A stretch of 64,000 bases of DNA from Chelydra serpentina (lineage: Eukaryota > Chordata > Testudines > Chelydridae), in contig JBAIAC010000035.1 in assembly GCA_037349315.1 (NCBI GenBank), forward strand, positions 6,462,501-6,526,500. Direction: 5' to 3'. Shown here in pieces: positions 24,001-35,400 of the stretch (position 1 is its first letter; every line of letters starts with the position of its first letter). The notes beneath the pieces are model-generated. The model searched no databases, was not told where the DNA came from, and was given only the letters and a program-made list of their open reading frames with translations. A program made the translations under genes and the position numbers.

Positions 24001-24916
24001 TTTGACACTGTCCGTTCACATAGAAAAGGCAACTGATAGGTGGCAAAATGTTTTCAATTCAAATTTTTGATCTTGAAGTGAGACCACCACCTTGTATCTT
24101 CTCATTTGCATAGGTATCTTGGGCATATGCTAAATTCCCAGTGCATGTAAGATGCTACATAGCTTAGTTGTTGGTGAAGCAATATTGAATCTGGCAGCCA
24201 GGCCCTCACTGAAAAGCAAACCGCAACTGACTTTCGGCTGTCCATGCTGGGACCCCCCATTTCTGCTTTTAAATCTTGAGTGAATGGGTCACCTAGCTTC
24301 TACTGCAAAGTATCCCAGATTAGATTGGAAAGAGACAGCGCTAAAAGTAGCCCTGAGTGCACTGAATTATTGAAACCAGCAGCTGAATCTATGCCCAGAA
24401 ACTGTTGAAAGGACAAGAGCTAAAGTTTAACAAAAATAATGTACATGGAATATTAGATAAAGTAGTAGAGAAGGGGCCAATTTTATCCCTGGTGTAATGC
24501 CATCAGCTTCACTTCCTCACAGGAAGGTGTGGAGATCAATTCAAAGTAATGCTTCTGAAGTGCTCAGACGGTGAAGTGATAGGGGCATATATAACAACCT
24601 AAATTGACGAAAGTTACATCAGGGCTTGATACAGGTCAAGACTCTTGTAAGATCCCTGTACTCATGGCAGCTGCAGGAACAGAGATGCACAGGTTTCAGG
24701 GTTCAAAGTCTTAGCTCAAGCCATAGAGGCTCAAGGAGCTACGATGCGTTAGCAGACTCAAATCTCTGTAAAGGGGCTAACTGCTAGAGGGGGACAAAGA
24801 TCCACACTCTCCCCATATATACTATACGAACACAATCTCTTCTATTCTTCTCCTCTTCTCTTGTGGCTGGTGAGAGCACGTTCCACTAAAGCATGGGTTT
24901 CTTTTTGGTTCTAAAA

Positions 24917-24922
24917 AATAAA
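24917..24922 (+). promoter_or_regulatory. Candidate polyadenylation signal (AATAAA)
   Basis: First canonical hexamer seen after the ADAMTS2 stop, 2.8 kb downstream. A variant ATTAAA at 23494-23499 is an alternative. Either could be chance in AT-rich DNA. Confidence 0.3.
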
Positions 24923-27900
24923 AGGTCCATAGCGTGAAAACACTAGGACGGGTTGGTGTACGTGTTAGGTCAGTTGGTTGAATTAATGGCTCAGATGAAG
25001 ACAAGAACTCAGAGAAGGGAAGAGCCGTCTTAGTAGCAAACAGTTCTACGTTTGACGCACAACGCCATCTTCTACAATGCCCAAATGCATACAGTCTTCC
25101 AAAAGCTTGGGCAGAAGTGGGATAACTACCAGTTTTGGCAAGGAGGAGAAAGGGCAGAAGAGACGGTAGGAAAATATTGTTTGCGGGGGGTGGGGAGAGG
25201 GAATGTACACACCCACTCTTTTTGTGATGGAGGAGAGAAGTACGAAGGAAGCTAGGCAGTGCAGAGAGGAGGAAAGGGGAAGACGCTGTGGGTGCAGCTG
25301 CTGGCTGAAGACAGTAGGGAGAGTTTTCATGATTCCAGAGCTACTTTACCTTAGCTAAGGCTTGTGATTTTACGCTACATGCTCAGAAAGGGAGGAGGCA
25401 GCTAGCTGTGCTCCTGGCTCATACATAGGGTGAGTTCGGTGCACCTCAGATGCAACCCCAATAGATATATTAATATTTGGCTCAGCACCTGCATGCTTAG
25501 CCCCATGTGCCAACAAAGGAGGCGATGCCAGCAGGTGTATGGGCCTATAACAGAGGCACAAAGTTATTATTAATCATGTTTATTATATTGTTGCCTAAGG
25601 ATCAATTAAGAATCCCCCCAACTTGTGCTAGGCACTGCACAGAGCAGTAGAAAGGTCATGCCACGAGACGCTGACAGCTAAATAGACGAGACAGACATCC
25701 TTTCCCTTTGTTTTTCCTGTGTGCTCCCAAGCATTGCTGAGTGTGACCTGTGCTGTCTGGTAGGTGCCTGCAGCCAAGCACAGGACTGAGCATGTGGGAG
25801 TTTAACATTATGCAGCAGCAGCCTTTCCTGGGGGGTTTCTGCACATAGAACAACTTTATCTGACAGACCCTCAGTCTGTTTCAGAGCCTGCCATGTCATT
25901 GGGCATATGCATAAAATCTAAAAGTCAAGTCATGGGCGCCAAAAGAAAAACTGGGCAACTTTTATCTCAGAACGTCTTAGCTAAAACAGCCCCAGTTCAG
26001 CTGCCATGCGTGCAATCTAGCTTCAGGACAAAGCAGGGTAGGTTTGAATTCACAGCTTGTAGAAAAATGAGCTATTTTCTGCTTTTTGAGTTTCCCCTGC
26101 TCAGTTGTGACAGTTCAGCTTAAAAGCATACTCTCCTCTTTCTCTTTATCACCCTAACTTTAGGTCTATGAGGGCAATACAATAAACAGGGAACCCCACT
26201 CTAACATAGCCAAACAGCACATCCAGTCACGCAGTAAACTAGACAAACCTATTTGTGGGGAAACCCTGAAGGCTTTGGAGCTATGGAGGTAGCCACCAGA
26301 CCATAGGTCTCCACCTCCCCAAAATTCTTCCCCTCCAACAGACCATGTGACCCCTTTCTCCCCACCCCCTTCTCTGCATCCTAAGTGTTGCCCAACATAT
26401 AGTCTGGGAGAAATCCCCCACCCCAAATCTTTGTTCTCCTTGGCTGGACTTCTCGTGGGGGGAGGAGTTGATGGACGATCACAAAATTCCTTTGGTGGCT
26501 TTGATGGATACCAACCCTGTACTGTCCTCTGGCACCTTCTGGGGGTCATATTTCCTTCTTCACATACAGCCATGAGATAACATTTAAATGGTTTCTGCTG
26601 CTCCTGAGTGCATGGAATAGGTTTAGCGAGCCAGGGTATGCAGGAAGGCATACATGACAAAAACCCCACAACTCAAAAGTTGCCCTACAATTTTCCCATT
26701 ACCTCCATAGAGAGGGTGGAATGTTGTGTCTCAGAATATGACAGAAAAGCCACATTTTAACATCCCATCCTAAGAAAGAGCAAATTCTTGGGGGATGGGG
26801 GTCTGCTTTTTTGTGTCGTTTCCCACAGCTCTATACTGCACCCATGGTTTGCATAGTAGCAAATGACACGATACATTCTGGCTTATGTTAGAACTATAGG
26901 AGAGCCAGGGGCTGAACCCTCTGGAGATGAAACTTTTGTCAATCTCACGAGCTACATTTGGAGTTTCAAAGCTAGTTCAAAGTTCAGAAACAGTCTTGGC
27001 ACTTCACCACTTTCCCCCTTCCCAAGGATGATTCAATTCTTAAAATCAAACAAACAAACCAAAAAAACAGATTTACCAAGCTCGAGGGAAGCCCATGCGG
27101 TATAGTAGAAACAGAACACACTCCACAAAAAGCAAGGCTGGTACTAGTATAGATATGGTTTTCATTAGGGGCCTGACTGAGCCAATGCCCACAAAAGTTA
27201 ATGGGTGTCTTTCCATTGCCTTCAATGAGTGTTGGGCCAGACCATAGAGTCTCTATTTCCGACCTAGAACTCTCCTTTTTCAGGCTCTCTGTACTGAGTT
27301 TTCACTCGGCCTTCTCCTTGCTTTATTTTTGTCTATTTTTAATCCCATTGGATTGCTTTTCCAATTTAGGCTATTTTTTTTTTTTTTGCATGAAGTCAGT
27401 GACACTTGAACACAAGTCAAACTCTTCAGTCCACATTGTTCAGGAGGGTAAGATACTGGCCAATGAGGATTTGCCCAGCCCTCTGTGAAACAGAGCAGAC
27501 TGACACCTTCTCTTTACAATATTTCCATTTGAGAAAGAATCTCACCCTAAGCCATAAGAACTGCATTCCTTTAAGCTGACCGTAGTATTTCCTGTTCACA
27601 GAGAAGTGAAAACCCTAAATAACCTGAGTGGCCCAAATCCTGAAAGGTAAGCAACATGGAAGCAATAGTTGAGGTCTGGCCCACAGTTGCTTTGTTCCTT
27701 TTCCTGTGGTGGAATGTGTGGATTGTTTACAGGCTTGTTAAACTTTGGACAGCAGCTTCCTTTTGCACTGCTCCTTTTAGTAGCATAGCTATAAATTGGG
27801 CAAACACAATTTTATTACATGTTCTTTTAATGTTTAACCATTGCATAGGCAGTACCTTTTGATGCATCACAACCCCAGGGTACCAATTTAACACAATACC

Positions 27901-28744
27901 CAGGAATAAAAGAAAGGAATCTATTTAGTTATAGATCTGGTATTTCTGTAGTGGCCACTGGTGGTCTGATCTGAAAGCTGAAACAGCGTTCTCCCTTAAG
28001 AGAGAGGATTTCCTGGTAGGTATTCCTACAGTCATGGAGATTAAGGGCAGAGGGGCCCAGCACCATGCCCATTAAATCCGACCAACAAATTAATGCATCC
28101 AGATTTTGAATGCAAGCCGATCAACTTTCTAAATTAATCTTTCTCAGCTCAGTACCTTTAAGAGACCCTAAAAATTAACTGTATTTCCTTTGGCTCCAAT
28201 CAACTCCCATTTTTAACTCACCTAATATTCCCTTTAGAATTCCTGTAATCCATGGTATTCATTCACCAGTCCTGAGCTTAACACCTTCCATTCAATATTT
28301 AGGTTCTCTCAGTACTCACTTAAAAATGCGTTAAGATATTTGAACAGTCTATAAATGGTGCTTTACTAGTACTCAAAGGGTCTGTATGATTTACTTTATT
28401 ATATAATGCATTTAATACTTTATATATTCACCTACAATGCACAGTATTAGCTATGCGCGTCTGAATAACTGTATGGCACTGCCATTCAATTACAATGCAT
28501 ACGTCTTCACAGCAATTGCAATGAATAGCCATGTCTTGTATATTAAAATGTATATACAAATTAGAACTTTTAATTTTATAATTTATTAAAGTTCAAAGGT
28601 CTGTGTTCTTTTGCAAAAGTGTTGGACTTGTCCCTTTGCTGACTCATTGTGTCCAAAGAAACATTGGATGTGGGTGTACTGAGGAAAGCATGTGGTTTCA
28701 GACTCCAGTGAGTGTCTGTTTTAAATTAAAAAAATAAATAAATG
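24923..28744. other. Intergenic, no gene recognised
   Basis: Contains scattered blocks of the 'gaagtcaatggg' palindromic family (for example 27165-27240) and an old 'tgctaggcactgcacagag' repeat piece near 25626. The open frame on the minus strand at 26166-26669 (167 codons) shows no domain and is biased by C-rich sequence. Nothing else can be supported. Confidence 0.6.
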
Positions 28745-28945
28745 GAGATATGCCAATCTCCTAGAACTGGAATGACCTTGAAAGGTCATCGAGTCCAGTC
28801 CCCTGCCTTCACTAGCAGGGCCACGTCCTGTCCCCTGACAGATTTTTTTGCCCCAGATCCCTAAACGGCCCCCTCAAGGATTGAACTCACAACCCTGGGT
28901 TTAGCAGGCCAATGCTCAAACCACTGAGCTATCAGGATGGGGTGG
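28745..28945 (-). repeat. tRNA-derived SINE (CryI-like), minus strand
   Basis: On the reverse strand the head has an A box 'tagctcagtgg' (28921-28931) and a B box 'gggttgtgagttcaatcc' (about 28879-28896). The tail 'aggggactggactcgatgac' type sequence is CR1-like. The same family as the plus-strand copy at 60731-60918 but with an extra tail segment, so probably a different subfamily. Confidence 0.85.
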
Positions 28946-29377
28946 CTGCAGAAGTCCCGAGCTCAAACACATTGTTAGTGTTTGGTCTGGGCTAGCAGAA
29001 CCTCAGCTAGTATAAACAGGCGTAGCTTCAGTGAAGTCAATCAAACTAATTTACACCAGTTTGGGATCTGGTGCTACGTGTTCTGCTGAAGCCCGTGAAT
29101 GTCTATCTTACTAATTCAACGTGTTGTCAACTTCATAGATTGAGTTATTTGGGCTTCAGTTTATGGATGGTGTGTTAGTTTTGCTTTGGAAGAGAGATTT
29201 ATATACAGATTTAGTCTCAAACCTCTCCCCGCTAACTGAACTTTGTTTCTTGAGGATCTGGAAGAGTATTGCTCTCCTTTTCTACTCAAACCTAGCATTC
29301 AGCAGCATGCAATGTGGTGCAACATGTTCTTTAATCAAAGTAACTTATCATTTTGTTGTTTTTAGTTGAGAGGTGGG

Positions 29378-29460
29378 TACATTTGTCTAGATGCCCTGGC
29401 AAGATACTGGATTAGATGCGCCACTGGTTTGATCCCATATGGCAATTCCTATGTTCCCTG
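29378..29460 (+). repeat. CR1 LINE 3' tail, plus strand
   Basis: 'aagatactggattagatg', 'ccactggtttgatcccatat' and 'ggcaattcctatgtt' follow the turtle CR1 3' terminus in sense orientation. Diverged; only the terminal part is visible. Confidence 0.7.
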
Positions 29461-29802
29461 ACTTCATACTGTTGTTGGTTCCCGCCTCCCCAAAAATTTA
29501 TGCATTTGATATAGCTTAGGCCCCAACCTAAAGGCCATCAAAATCAGAAGAAAGACTCCCGTTGACTCTAGTGGACTTTGGATCAGGACTTCATAGCACT
29601 TATCTTCAGGGTGTTTTTAACAGTAGATCAAAGAGGTCGTTGATATTTTATTCTGAATCAGACGATTTTACCTTTAAACATTAAACAGGGTCTGAGACAG
29701 ACCCTCCTTGAAACTGAAATCTTAGTTACAGGTTTTATAACTTATCACTTAATTGCAGATTTCCTCCCCATTAATGCAACTGAAATTCAGTTTGTTTGGC
29801 GC

Positions 29803-30095
29803 TGAAGGTATGTTTACTCTGCAACAAAACACCCTCAACTGGCCCATGCCAGCTGACTTGGGCTCGCAGGACTCAGACTGTGGGGCTCTAGAATGTAGTG
29901 TAGCCATTCAGGCTTGGGTGGAGCCCAGCACTAGGACCCTGCAAGGGGGAGAGAGGGGGGGAGGTCCCAGAACCCAGAACCCAGAACCCAGGCTCCAGCC
30001 TGGGCTCAGATGTCTACACTGCAATTCCATGGCCCCGCAGCCAGTCAGCTGACAAAGACCACCTGCAGGTATTTTATTGCAGTATAGACATACCC
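29803..30095 (+). repeat. hAT-type MITE, full-length copy
   Basis: Ends 'ggtatgtttactctgcaa' and 'ttgcagtatagacatacc' are inverted copies. The interior carries 'tgccagctgacttgggctc', shared with 9755-9900. A short tandem array of 'cagaacc'-type units lies at about 29965-29990. Confidence 0.75.
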
Positions 30096-30932
30096 TAAGA
30101 GATCTGAGGAAAGAGGAGAGTGTGGCTATTAGTTGGAAACTTGTAGCTTCACTTTCACTTAATATCCTCAGAGGTTTTCTTTGAGTGGTGGGGAGATATA
30201 TATTTAAATTTTACTCTAGCTTTCAGAATACGGTAAGCATGGGCAGCAGCAGCAAAGCATTTAACTTGACATGGAATAAACACACTAAAGAAAAAGCTTG
30301 CAAAACTTACCTCCAGAGCTCTTCTCTGCAATAGAGGCTTCGGCAGATGTTAGAGCAAGAGGCAAAGAGATAATGAATGGTTTCCTTTACGATCATCTTT
30401 AACCTATTATCTTCGTGGCCTATTTGTGTCTTATTTTCCAGACTCTGACAGTATCTTGTCAAAAAGCTCTTAACCAAAATGCAACCATTGGTTACCAGCA
30501 TCTGAGCTTCTCAGTGCAATTATTTGCAGGGAACATCTTAGGCCATTTAGACATTGTATCTGATTGCACAGAATTTGCAGTTATAAAACTGGAGGCCTCA
30601 TTTTAAAAACAGTTTCAAGACCTCTGAAGCGCACAAGAGCGGACTGGTAAGATTTCTGATGGAAAGCCTTTGCAGTGTAAATGGCTTGAGGATTTTACTT
30701 ATTATTTTAGGGCCCAATCCTGATCCTACTGAGGTCAATAGGAGTTTTATAAAGAAACTCATAAAATTTTAGTTCTTTTTAAACAGAAGTGTCTCCTGGA
30801 GATGGTTGTATGTTGCTATATCAATGATTTTTAAAATTTTCTTTGCAACGTGAAAATGAACAGATCTGATGGCTCAAAATTCAGTGATGGGATACAGAGA
30901 CGGTCTCCTTCAGGCTACAGGTCTGAATCAAG

Positions 30933-31056
30933 TAGGGTGACCAGACAGCAAGTGTGAAAAATTGGGACAGTGGATGGGGGATAATAGGAGCCTATACAAG
31001 AAAAAGACCCCAAAATCAGGACTGTCCCTATAAAATCGGGACATCTGGTCACCCTA
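30933..31056 (+). repeat. hAT MITE with perfect 8-bp target duplication
   Basis: The element runs from TAGGGTGACCAGA to TCTGGTCACCCTA with matching inverted termini. It is flanked on both sides by GAATCAAG (30925-30932 and 31057-31064). At 124 bases it is far too short to encode a transposase, so it was moved by one supplied elsewhere. Confidence 0.93.
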
Positions 31057-31154
31057 GAATCAAGCCCAGGTATATTATTGATTAATAAAAGACTGTGGTT
31101 CTTCCTAAAACATTCCAGTGTAATATAAGAGGGTTTAAGCTGGGTGCAGACTTT

Positions 31155-31260
31155 TAACATAAGAATGGCCATACTGGGTCAGACCAAAGGTCCAACTAGC
31201 CCAGTATCCTGTCTTCCGACAGCGGCCAATGCCAGGTGCTTCAGAGGTTCTCCATGTCAA
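31155..31260 (-). repeat. CR1 LINE 3' end, minus strand
   Basis: Begins 'acataagaatggccatactg' and continues 'ggtcagaccaaaggtccaac' and 'tagcccagtatcctgtcttc'. This is the antisense of the commonest turtle CR1 3' terminus and is well preserved. Confidence 0.88.
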
Positions 31261-31430
31261 CTCATGCTACATCTGACTCAAAAATAAATGATGCATCATA
31301 TGCATGTTTATTTGGAGATGAAGGGAAGCCAATGGGAGTTGGGCACCTCAGTACCTTTGAGGATCTGGGCCCCCCCGTCGGTTCTATAGCTAGCCAAAAA
31401 GAAGCAGACCCCAGACGTTCACTAGGGCTA

Positions 31431-31727
31431 GGTCTACACTACCCCCCCCATCGAACTAAGATACGCAACTTCAGCTACGTGAATAACGTAGCTGAAGTCG
31501 AAGTACCTTAGTTCGAATGAAAAAGCACTTACCCGGGATCCACACGCGGCGCGCAGGCTCCCCCGTCGACTCCGCCTACTCCGTTCGTCGAGCTGGATTA
31601 CCAGCGTCGACGACGGAGCACTTCCTGGTTCGATTTATCGCGTCTTGACAAGACGCGATAAATCGAACCCAGAACATCGATCGCGCGCCTCCGACGGGAC
31701 GCGTAAGTATAGACCTACCCTAGGAAG
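31431..31727 (+). repeat. CpG-rich hAT-type MITE with two hairpins
   Basis: Termini 'gggctaggtctacactacc' and 'agtatagacctaccct' are inverted. The first hairpin has arms 'cttcagctacgt' / 'acgtagctgaag'. The second, 31627-31669, has perfect 21-base arms around a single A. Many CpGs survive, so the copy is probably young or was not methylated for long. Confidence 0.82.
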
Positions 31728-31899
31728 GGTGTGCTAACTCCCGAGTACTAGCGCTGAGCCAGTACCCACCCCCACCTTTCTGGGGATACTTGTTCAAAGG
31801 CAAGATCAATAGCCCCTCCTCCAACCCTTTTTTGAGTTAGCTAGTATATTCCTGGAGAGCAAGCATGAGAAGGGTGATTAAGGTCCTGAATGGGGATGC

Positions 31900-32110
31900 C
31901 AGGGTCAGTTGCTAGCTCCGCCAAGACTTCCTGTGTGACCTTGGGCAAGTCATTTAGGCCCAGATCCTCAAAAGTATGTAGGCATCTTACTGCCACTGAA
32001 ATCAATGGTAGGGAGTTAGGCACCTAAATACCTTTGCGGATCTGGGCCTCTGCTTTCCATCTGTAACATGGGCCTAAAACAACTTCCTTTCTCCTACCTT
32101 TTCTCTGGCT
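31900..32110 (+). repeat. MIR SINE interrupted by a palindromic repeat
   Basis: 'ctgtgtgaccttgggcaagt' followed by 'catt' is the MIR core in sense order, and MIR-like sequence resumes with 'ctgctttccatctgtaacat' after 32048. Between them 31957-32048 is a palindrome opening GGCCCAGATCC and closing GGATCTGGGCC. Confidence 0.75.
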
Positions 32111-33024
32111 TTCTATTCAGTCCCTTCCTCAGAGAGTTTACAGACCAGTCCTTGCTGCATGGCTGTACAGCACCGAACACAACGGGGCCCTGATAGCACC
32201 TAGCGGTCCCAACGGATATCAGAATACAAATAATAGATAACAACAAATCAAGTTACTGCCAGCAATGTTCATGCAATCAGCAAATATAGAAAAACCTCAA
32301 GCATAAGTATTTGCACTGGAAATCTGATTCGAAGAGTTAAGCTTCCCCCAAAATGAAATGACACCAACACTGCTCTCCAGTGCTTAATTTGTGCCAGAGC
32401 TGAGCCCCTCTAGACTTGGCAGCTCATCGCCCTGGCACCTCTGGGCTCGCTGCATCTGTTATGAACGTAAAAAGCTTGCGCCCCGGCACCTCTTTCATTA
32501 AAAATGAAGCACTGCTGCTCTCATTTCAAACATTTAATCCTTACAAAGGAATGGCTCACAGCCCACTCCCAGACTAAGAACTTTGCTTAAAATAGTTTCA
32601 AACAACAAATACCTTCCAGAAACAACAGACCTGCGGGTTAAATTCACTGACTAACTCACTTGCTATGATTTATCCATTCAGCTCTTTACTCTACGTGCAT
32701 TAAAGCAGAAAGCTATTTGGCACTGCAGGACAAGGAAGCATTAGCATAAGAGATTATTGCTGAAGGCAGCATTCTCCAGCTTGTTTGAATATTCTGCATT
32801 CAGACTGTGACCGCAAATAGCAAACACATGTATTGGCTGTTTCTGCATGTAACGTTAGGCTTGGCTCCATAAAGCCACAAAAACAAACCCACTCCCTGTG
32901 AAATGTTTTACAAAGGTGCTTAAGCCAGTGAAGGCGATACATGAAATGTCAAAAAACAACAGTGCCACTGCAGGGTCAACTTGGGTTTTAATTACTGAGC
33001 TGTACATCGTTACTGGCCTACAGG
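32111..33024. other. Intergenic, no gene recognised
   Basis: Only an old 'gctgtacagcaccgaacacaa' type repeat block near 32161-32185 could be placed. No coding or regulatory signal can be supported here. Confidence 0.5.
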
Positions 33025-33966
33025 TAGGGTTGCCAACTTTCTAATTGCACAAAACTGAACACCCCCGCCCCATCCTCCCTCCCTCCCTTTCACCAGGCTG
33101 TGGCAGGGGATTGGGGTGCAGGTGGGAGTTGAGGGCTCCAGCTGGGGGGGTGGGCACTGGGGTGGGGCCAGGGATGCGGGATATTGGGGGCGCAGGAGGT
33201 GGCTCCGGGATGGGGGTTGGGAGGGTGCGGGCTCCGGGAGGCAGTTTGGATGTGGGAGGGGACTCCAGGCTGGGGCAGGGGGTTTGGGGTGCAGGGTCCC
33301 AGTGGCGCTTACCATGGCTCCCAGGAAGGGGCTGCCAGGTCCCTACAGTGCAGCCCCCTAAGTGCATGGGTGGCCAGGGAGGCTCCGTGTGCTTCTCTCA
33401 CACCTGCAGGCACCGCCCCCGCAGCTCCCATTGGTCGTGGTTCCCATCAATGGGAGCTGCAGAGCCAGCACTAGGGGCGGGGTCAACCCGCAGAGCCTCG
33501 CTGGCCACCCAGGTGCCTAGGGGCCGCACGGATCTGGTGGCCGCTTCCAGGGTGCAGCGCGGAGCCAGGACAGGCAGGGACCCTGTCCTAGCCCCGCTGC
33601 GCCACTGACTGGGAGCCACCTGAGGTAAACCTGGGCCCCAAGCCCCAATCCCCTGCCCCAGCCCAGAGCCCCCCAAACCAGAAGCCCCCTCCTGCACCCC
33701 AAACCCACCAGAGCGCCCATACCCCCAGCCCAGAGACCCCCACACATCCTGAACCCCTCATTTCTGGCCCTGCACCCACTCCCACACTCCCAGTTAGAGC
33801 CCTCACCCCCTCCTGCACCCTCTGCCCCAGCCCAGTGAAAGTGAGTGAGGGTGGGGGCGAGCGAGCCACCGAGGGAGGGGGACTGTAGTGAGCAGGGGGC
33901 GGTGCCTTGGGGAAGGGGTGGGGCTAGGGGGTTCAGTTGTGTGTGATTTGAAAGCTGGCAACCCTA
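33025..33966 (+). repeat. Large GC-rich non-autonomous DNA transposon
   Basis: Ends 'tagggttgccaactttct' and 'gaaagctggcaaccctа' type are inverted copies over about 35 bases ('caactgaac' near both inner ends). The interior is G-rich on the left and C-rich on the right, with degenerate 'ggggtgcag' and 'ccccagcccaga' units. Long open frames over it on both strands follow from base composition. The target duplication is not visible. Confidence 0.75.
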
Positions 33967-34240
33967 TTTGGGGCCGAACTTCTTGTAACACACAATGCAG
34001 AGCCCCAGCCTCGTTCATGAGCCCAGCTTTCTGCACACATGCGCTTTGTCTTTTCTCTTTATACACACACAGAGCGCTCTGTATTCTAGCCAATGCCAAA
34101 CACTATAAGGGGGGAGGGGGGGAAAAGGAAGCGCAGAGCCTATTAAAGGTCCCTGCTCCGCTAGCACAGCCCACTGCCCGCGTGTGTATTCCCACTGATG
34201 TCAGGGAGAAGGCTGCGTGGATCCCGGGCTCTGTGGGAGT

Positions 34241-34459
34241 CAGTGGTGTAGCCAGGTTTAGAGCACAGGGGGAGCAGAGCTAAAAAAAGGCGCCGGGAGC
34301 AAAAAGCGTCGGGAGCAAAAAAAGGCGCCGGGAGCAAAAAAAAATGCTCCGCTCCGGCTGCAGCATAGGAGCAAAAGGCATCGGGAGCACAAAAAAGGCG
34401 CCGCTTCTGCTCAGTGGGGGAGCGGCCGCTCCCCCTGCTCCCCCCTGGCTACGCTACTG
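34241..34459 (+). repeat. hAT MITE, short relative of 23655-24000
   Basis: Termini 'cagtggtgtagccagg' and 'cctggctacgctactg' are inverted. Flanks gtgggagt (34233-34240) and gtgtgagt (34460-34467) match at 7 of 8 bases. The interior has about four 'gggagcaaaaaaggcgcc' tandem units. Confidence 0.85.
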
Positions 34460-34859
34460 GTGTGAGTGGATGGCGCTGCAGGATCAGGGTTACACTGAGC
34501 AAACATTTATGTCCTGGAAACAGGTTGCACTTTAGCCCTTCCACTTCCACAGTGTAAACCACACCCATGGTGGCGTCACGCGGCTCACTCCCCTCACGCA
34601 CTGCTCTGATGACATCAGGAACCGCCCACGACGCTCTCAAAGGTGAGGGCAAATAGCACTGTACGGTCAGCCCTTAACATATCCACCGCGTTGTATAAAC
34701 GTGACTGACCCCTCTGCTGCTGTAGGGGGCAGGGTAAACCCACCATCTACCAGTGACCCATCCCGCTCAACCGCCCAACAGCAGCTTAGCTAGCAGCAGA
34801 ACCACCGCACTTCTGTTTTAGTCGGTCACAGCCACATGCACCTAACTGCGAGCAGCAAT

Positions 34860-34978
34860 CTCATTGGCATGGCGCCCAGTCCAGCAAAGCACTTAAGCAG
34901 AGTGAAGTCAATGGGATTACTCACGTGCTTGAAGTTAAGCCCATGCTTAAGTAAGTGCTTTGCAGGATCAGCACCATA
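34860..34978. repeat. Palindromic interspersed repeat ('gaagtcaatggga' family)
   Basis: Opens 'ccagcaaagcacttaag' and closes 'taagtgctttgcaggatc' with 'gtgaagtcaatgggatta' at the centre, so the two halves fold on each other. Similar copies are at 1695-1835 and 44695-44795. Confidence 0.7.
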
Positions 34979-35254
34979 GAAAAGGACAATGGTCTTCAGG
35001 AGCTTTAGGTGCAAGTCCTGGCTTTGCTACAGTGATACTGTGCAGCCTTGGCCAGAGTTTCAAGCGAGCTCCGCACCTCTTTAGGTACCAACATAACTGG
35101 GAGCGAGATTTTTGGAAGTGCTCTGCACATTGGGTGGCCAGCTGGCCCTCGGGTGTCTAAACGGGAATGAAGCGCTTTTGAAAATCAGGTGCTAACGGTG
35201 GGTGCTGAACCCTCGGCAATCTGGACTGGCGCCCTTTTGAAAATCTGTCCCATA

Positions 35255-35400
35255 GTTTCTCTGCTTTAGTTTCCTTATCTGGAAAATGAGGAGAGCAATA
35301 TTTATCTATCTTACCGCAGTGCTGTGAGCCTCAATTCATTAGCATTGTAAAATCTTCTTAGGGAAGATGCTATACAAAGGCAAAATACTATAACAAAAGA
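35255..35400 (+). repeat. MIR-type SINE fragment
   Basis: 'ctttagtttccttatctgga', 'aaatgaggagagcaatattt' and 'cagtgctgtgagcctcaatt' follow the 3' half of MIR in sense order. Confidence 0.72.

Larger units (their letters stand above)
22082..24922 (+). other. Probable ADAMTS2 3' untranslated region and flank
   Basis: No coding signal follows the stop. There is no AATAAA in the first 2.8 kb that I found; an ATTAAA lies at 23494-23499 and the first AATAAA at 24917-24922. If the second is used, the mRNA would include the hAT MITE at 23655-24000. The real end cannot be fixed without transcript data. Confidence 0.45.

Noticed and set aside
26166..26669. 167-codon minus-strand frame
   Set aside because: No domain, no splice context and C-rich plus strand; could be part of an unnamed repeat.
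31530..31700. Possible CpG-island promoter
   Set aside because: The CpG-rich stretch is the interior of a MITE; no gene starts nearby.
33045..33608. 187-codon plus-strand open frame
   Set aside because: Lies wholly inside the GC-rich transposon at 33025-33966; open on both strands because stop codons are rare in G-rich sequence, with glycine-rich low-complexity product.
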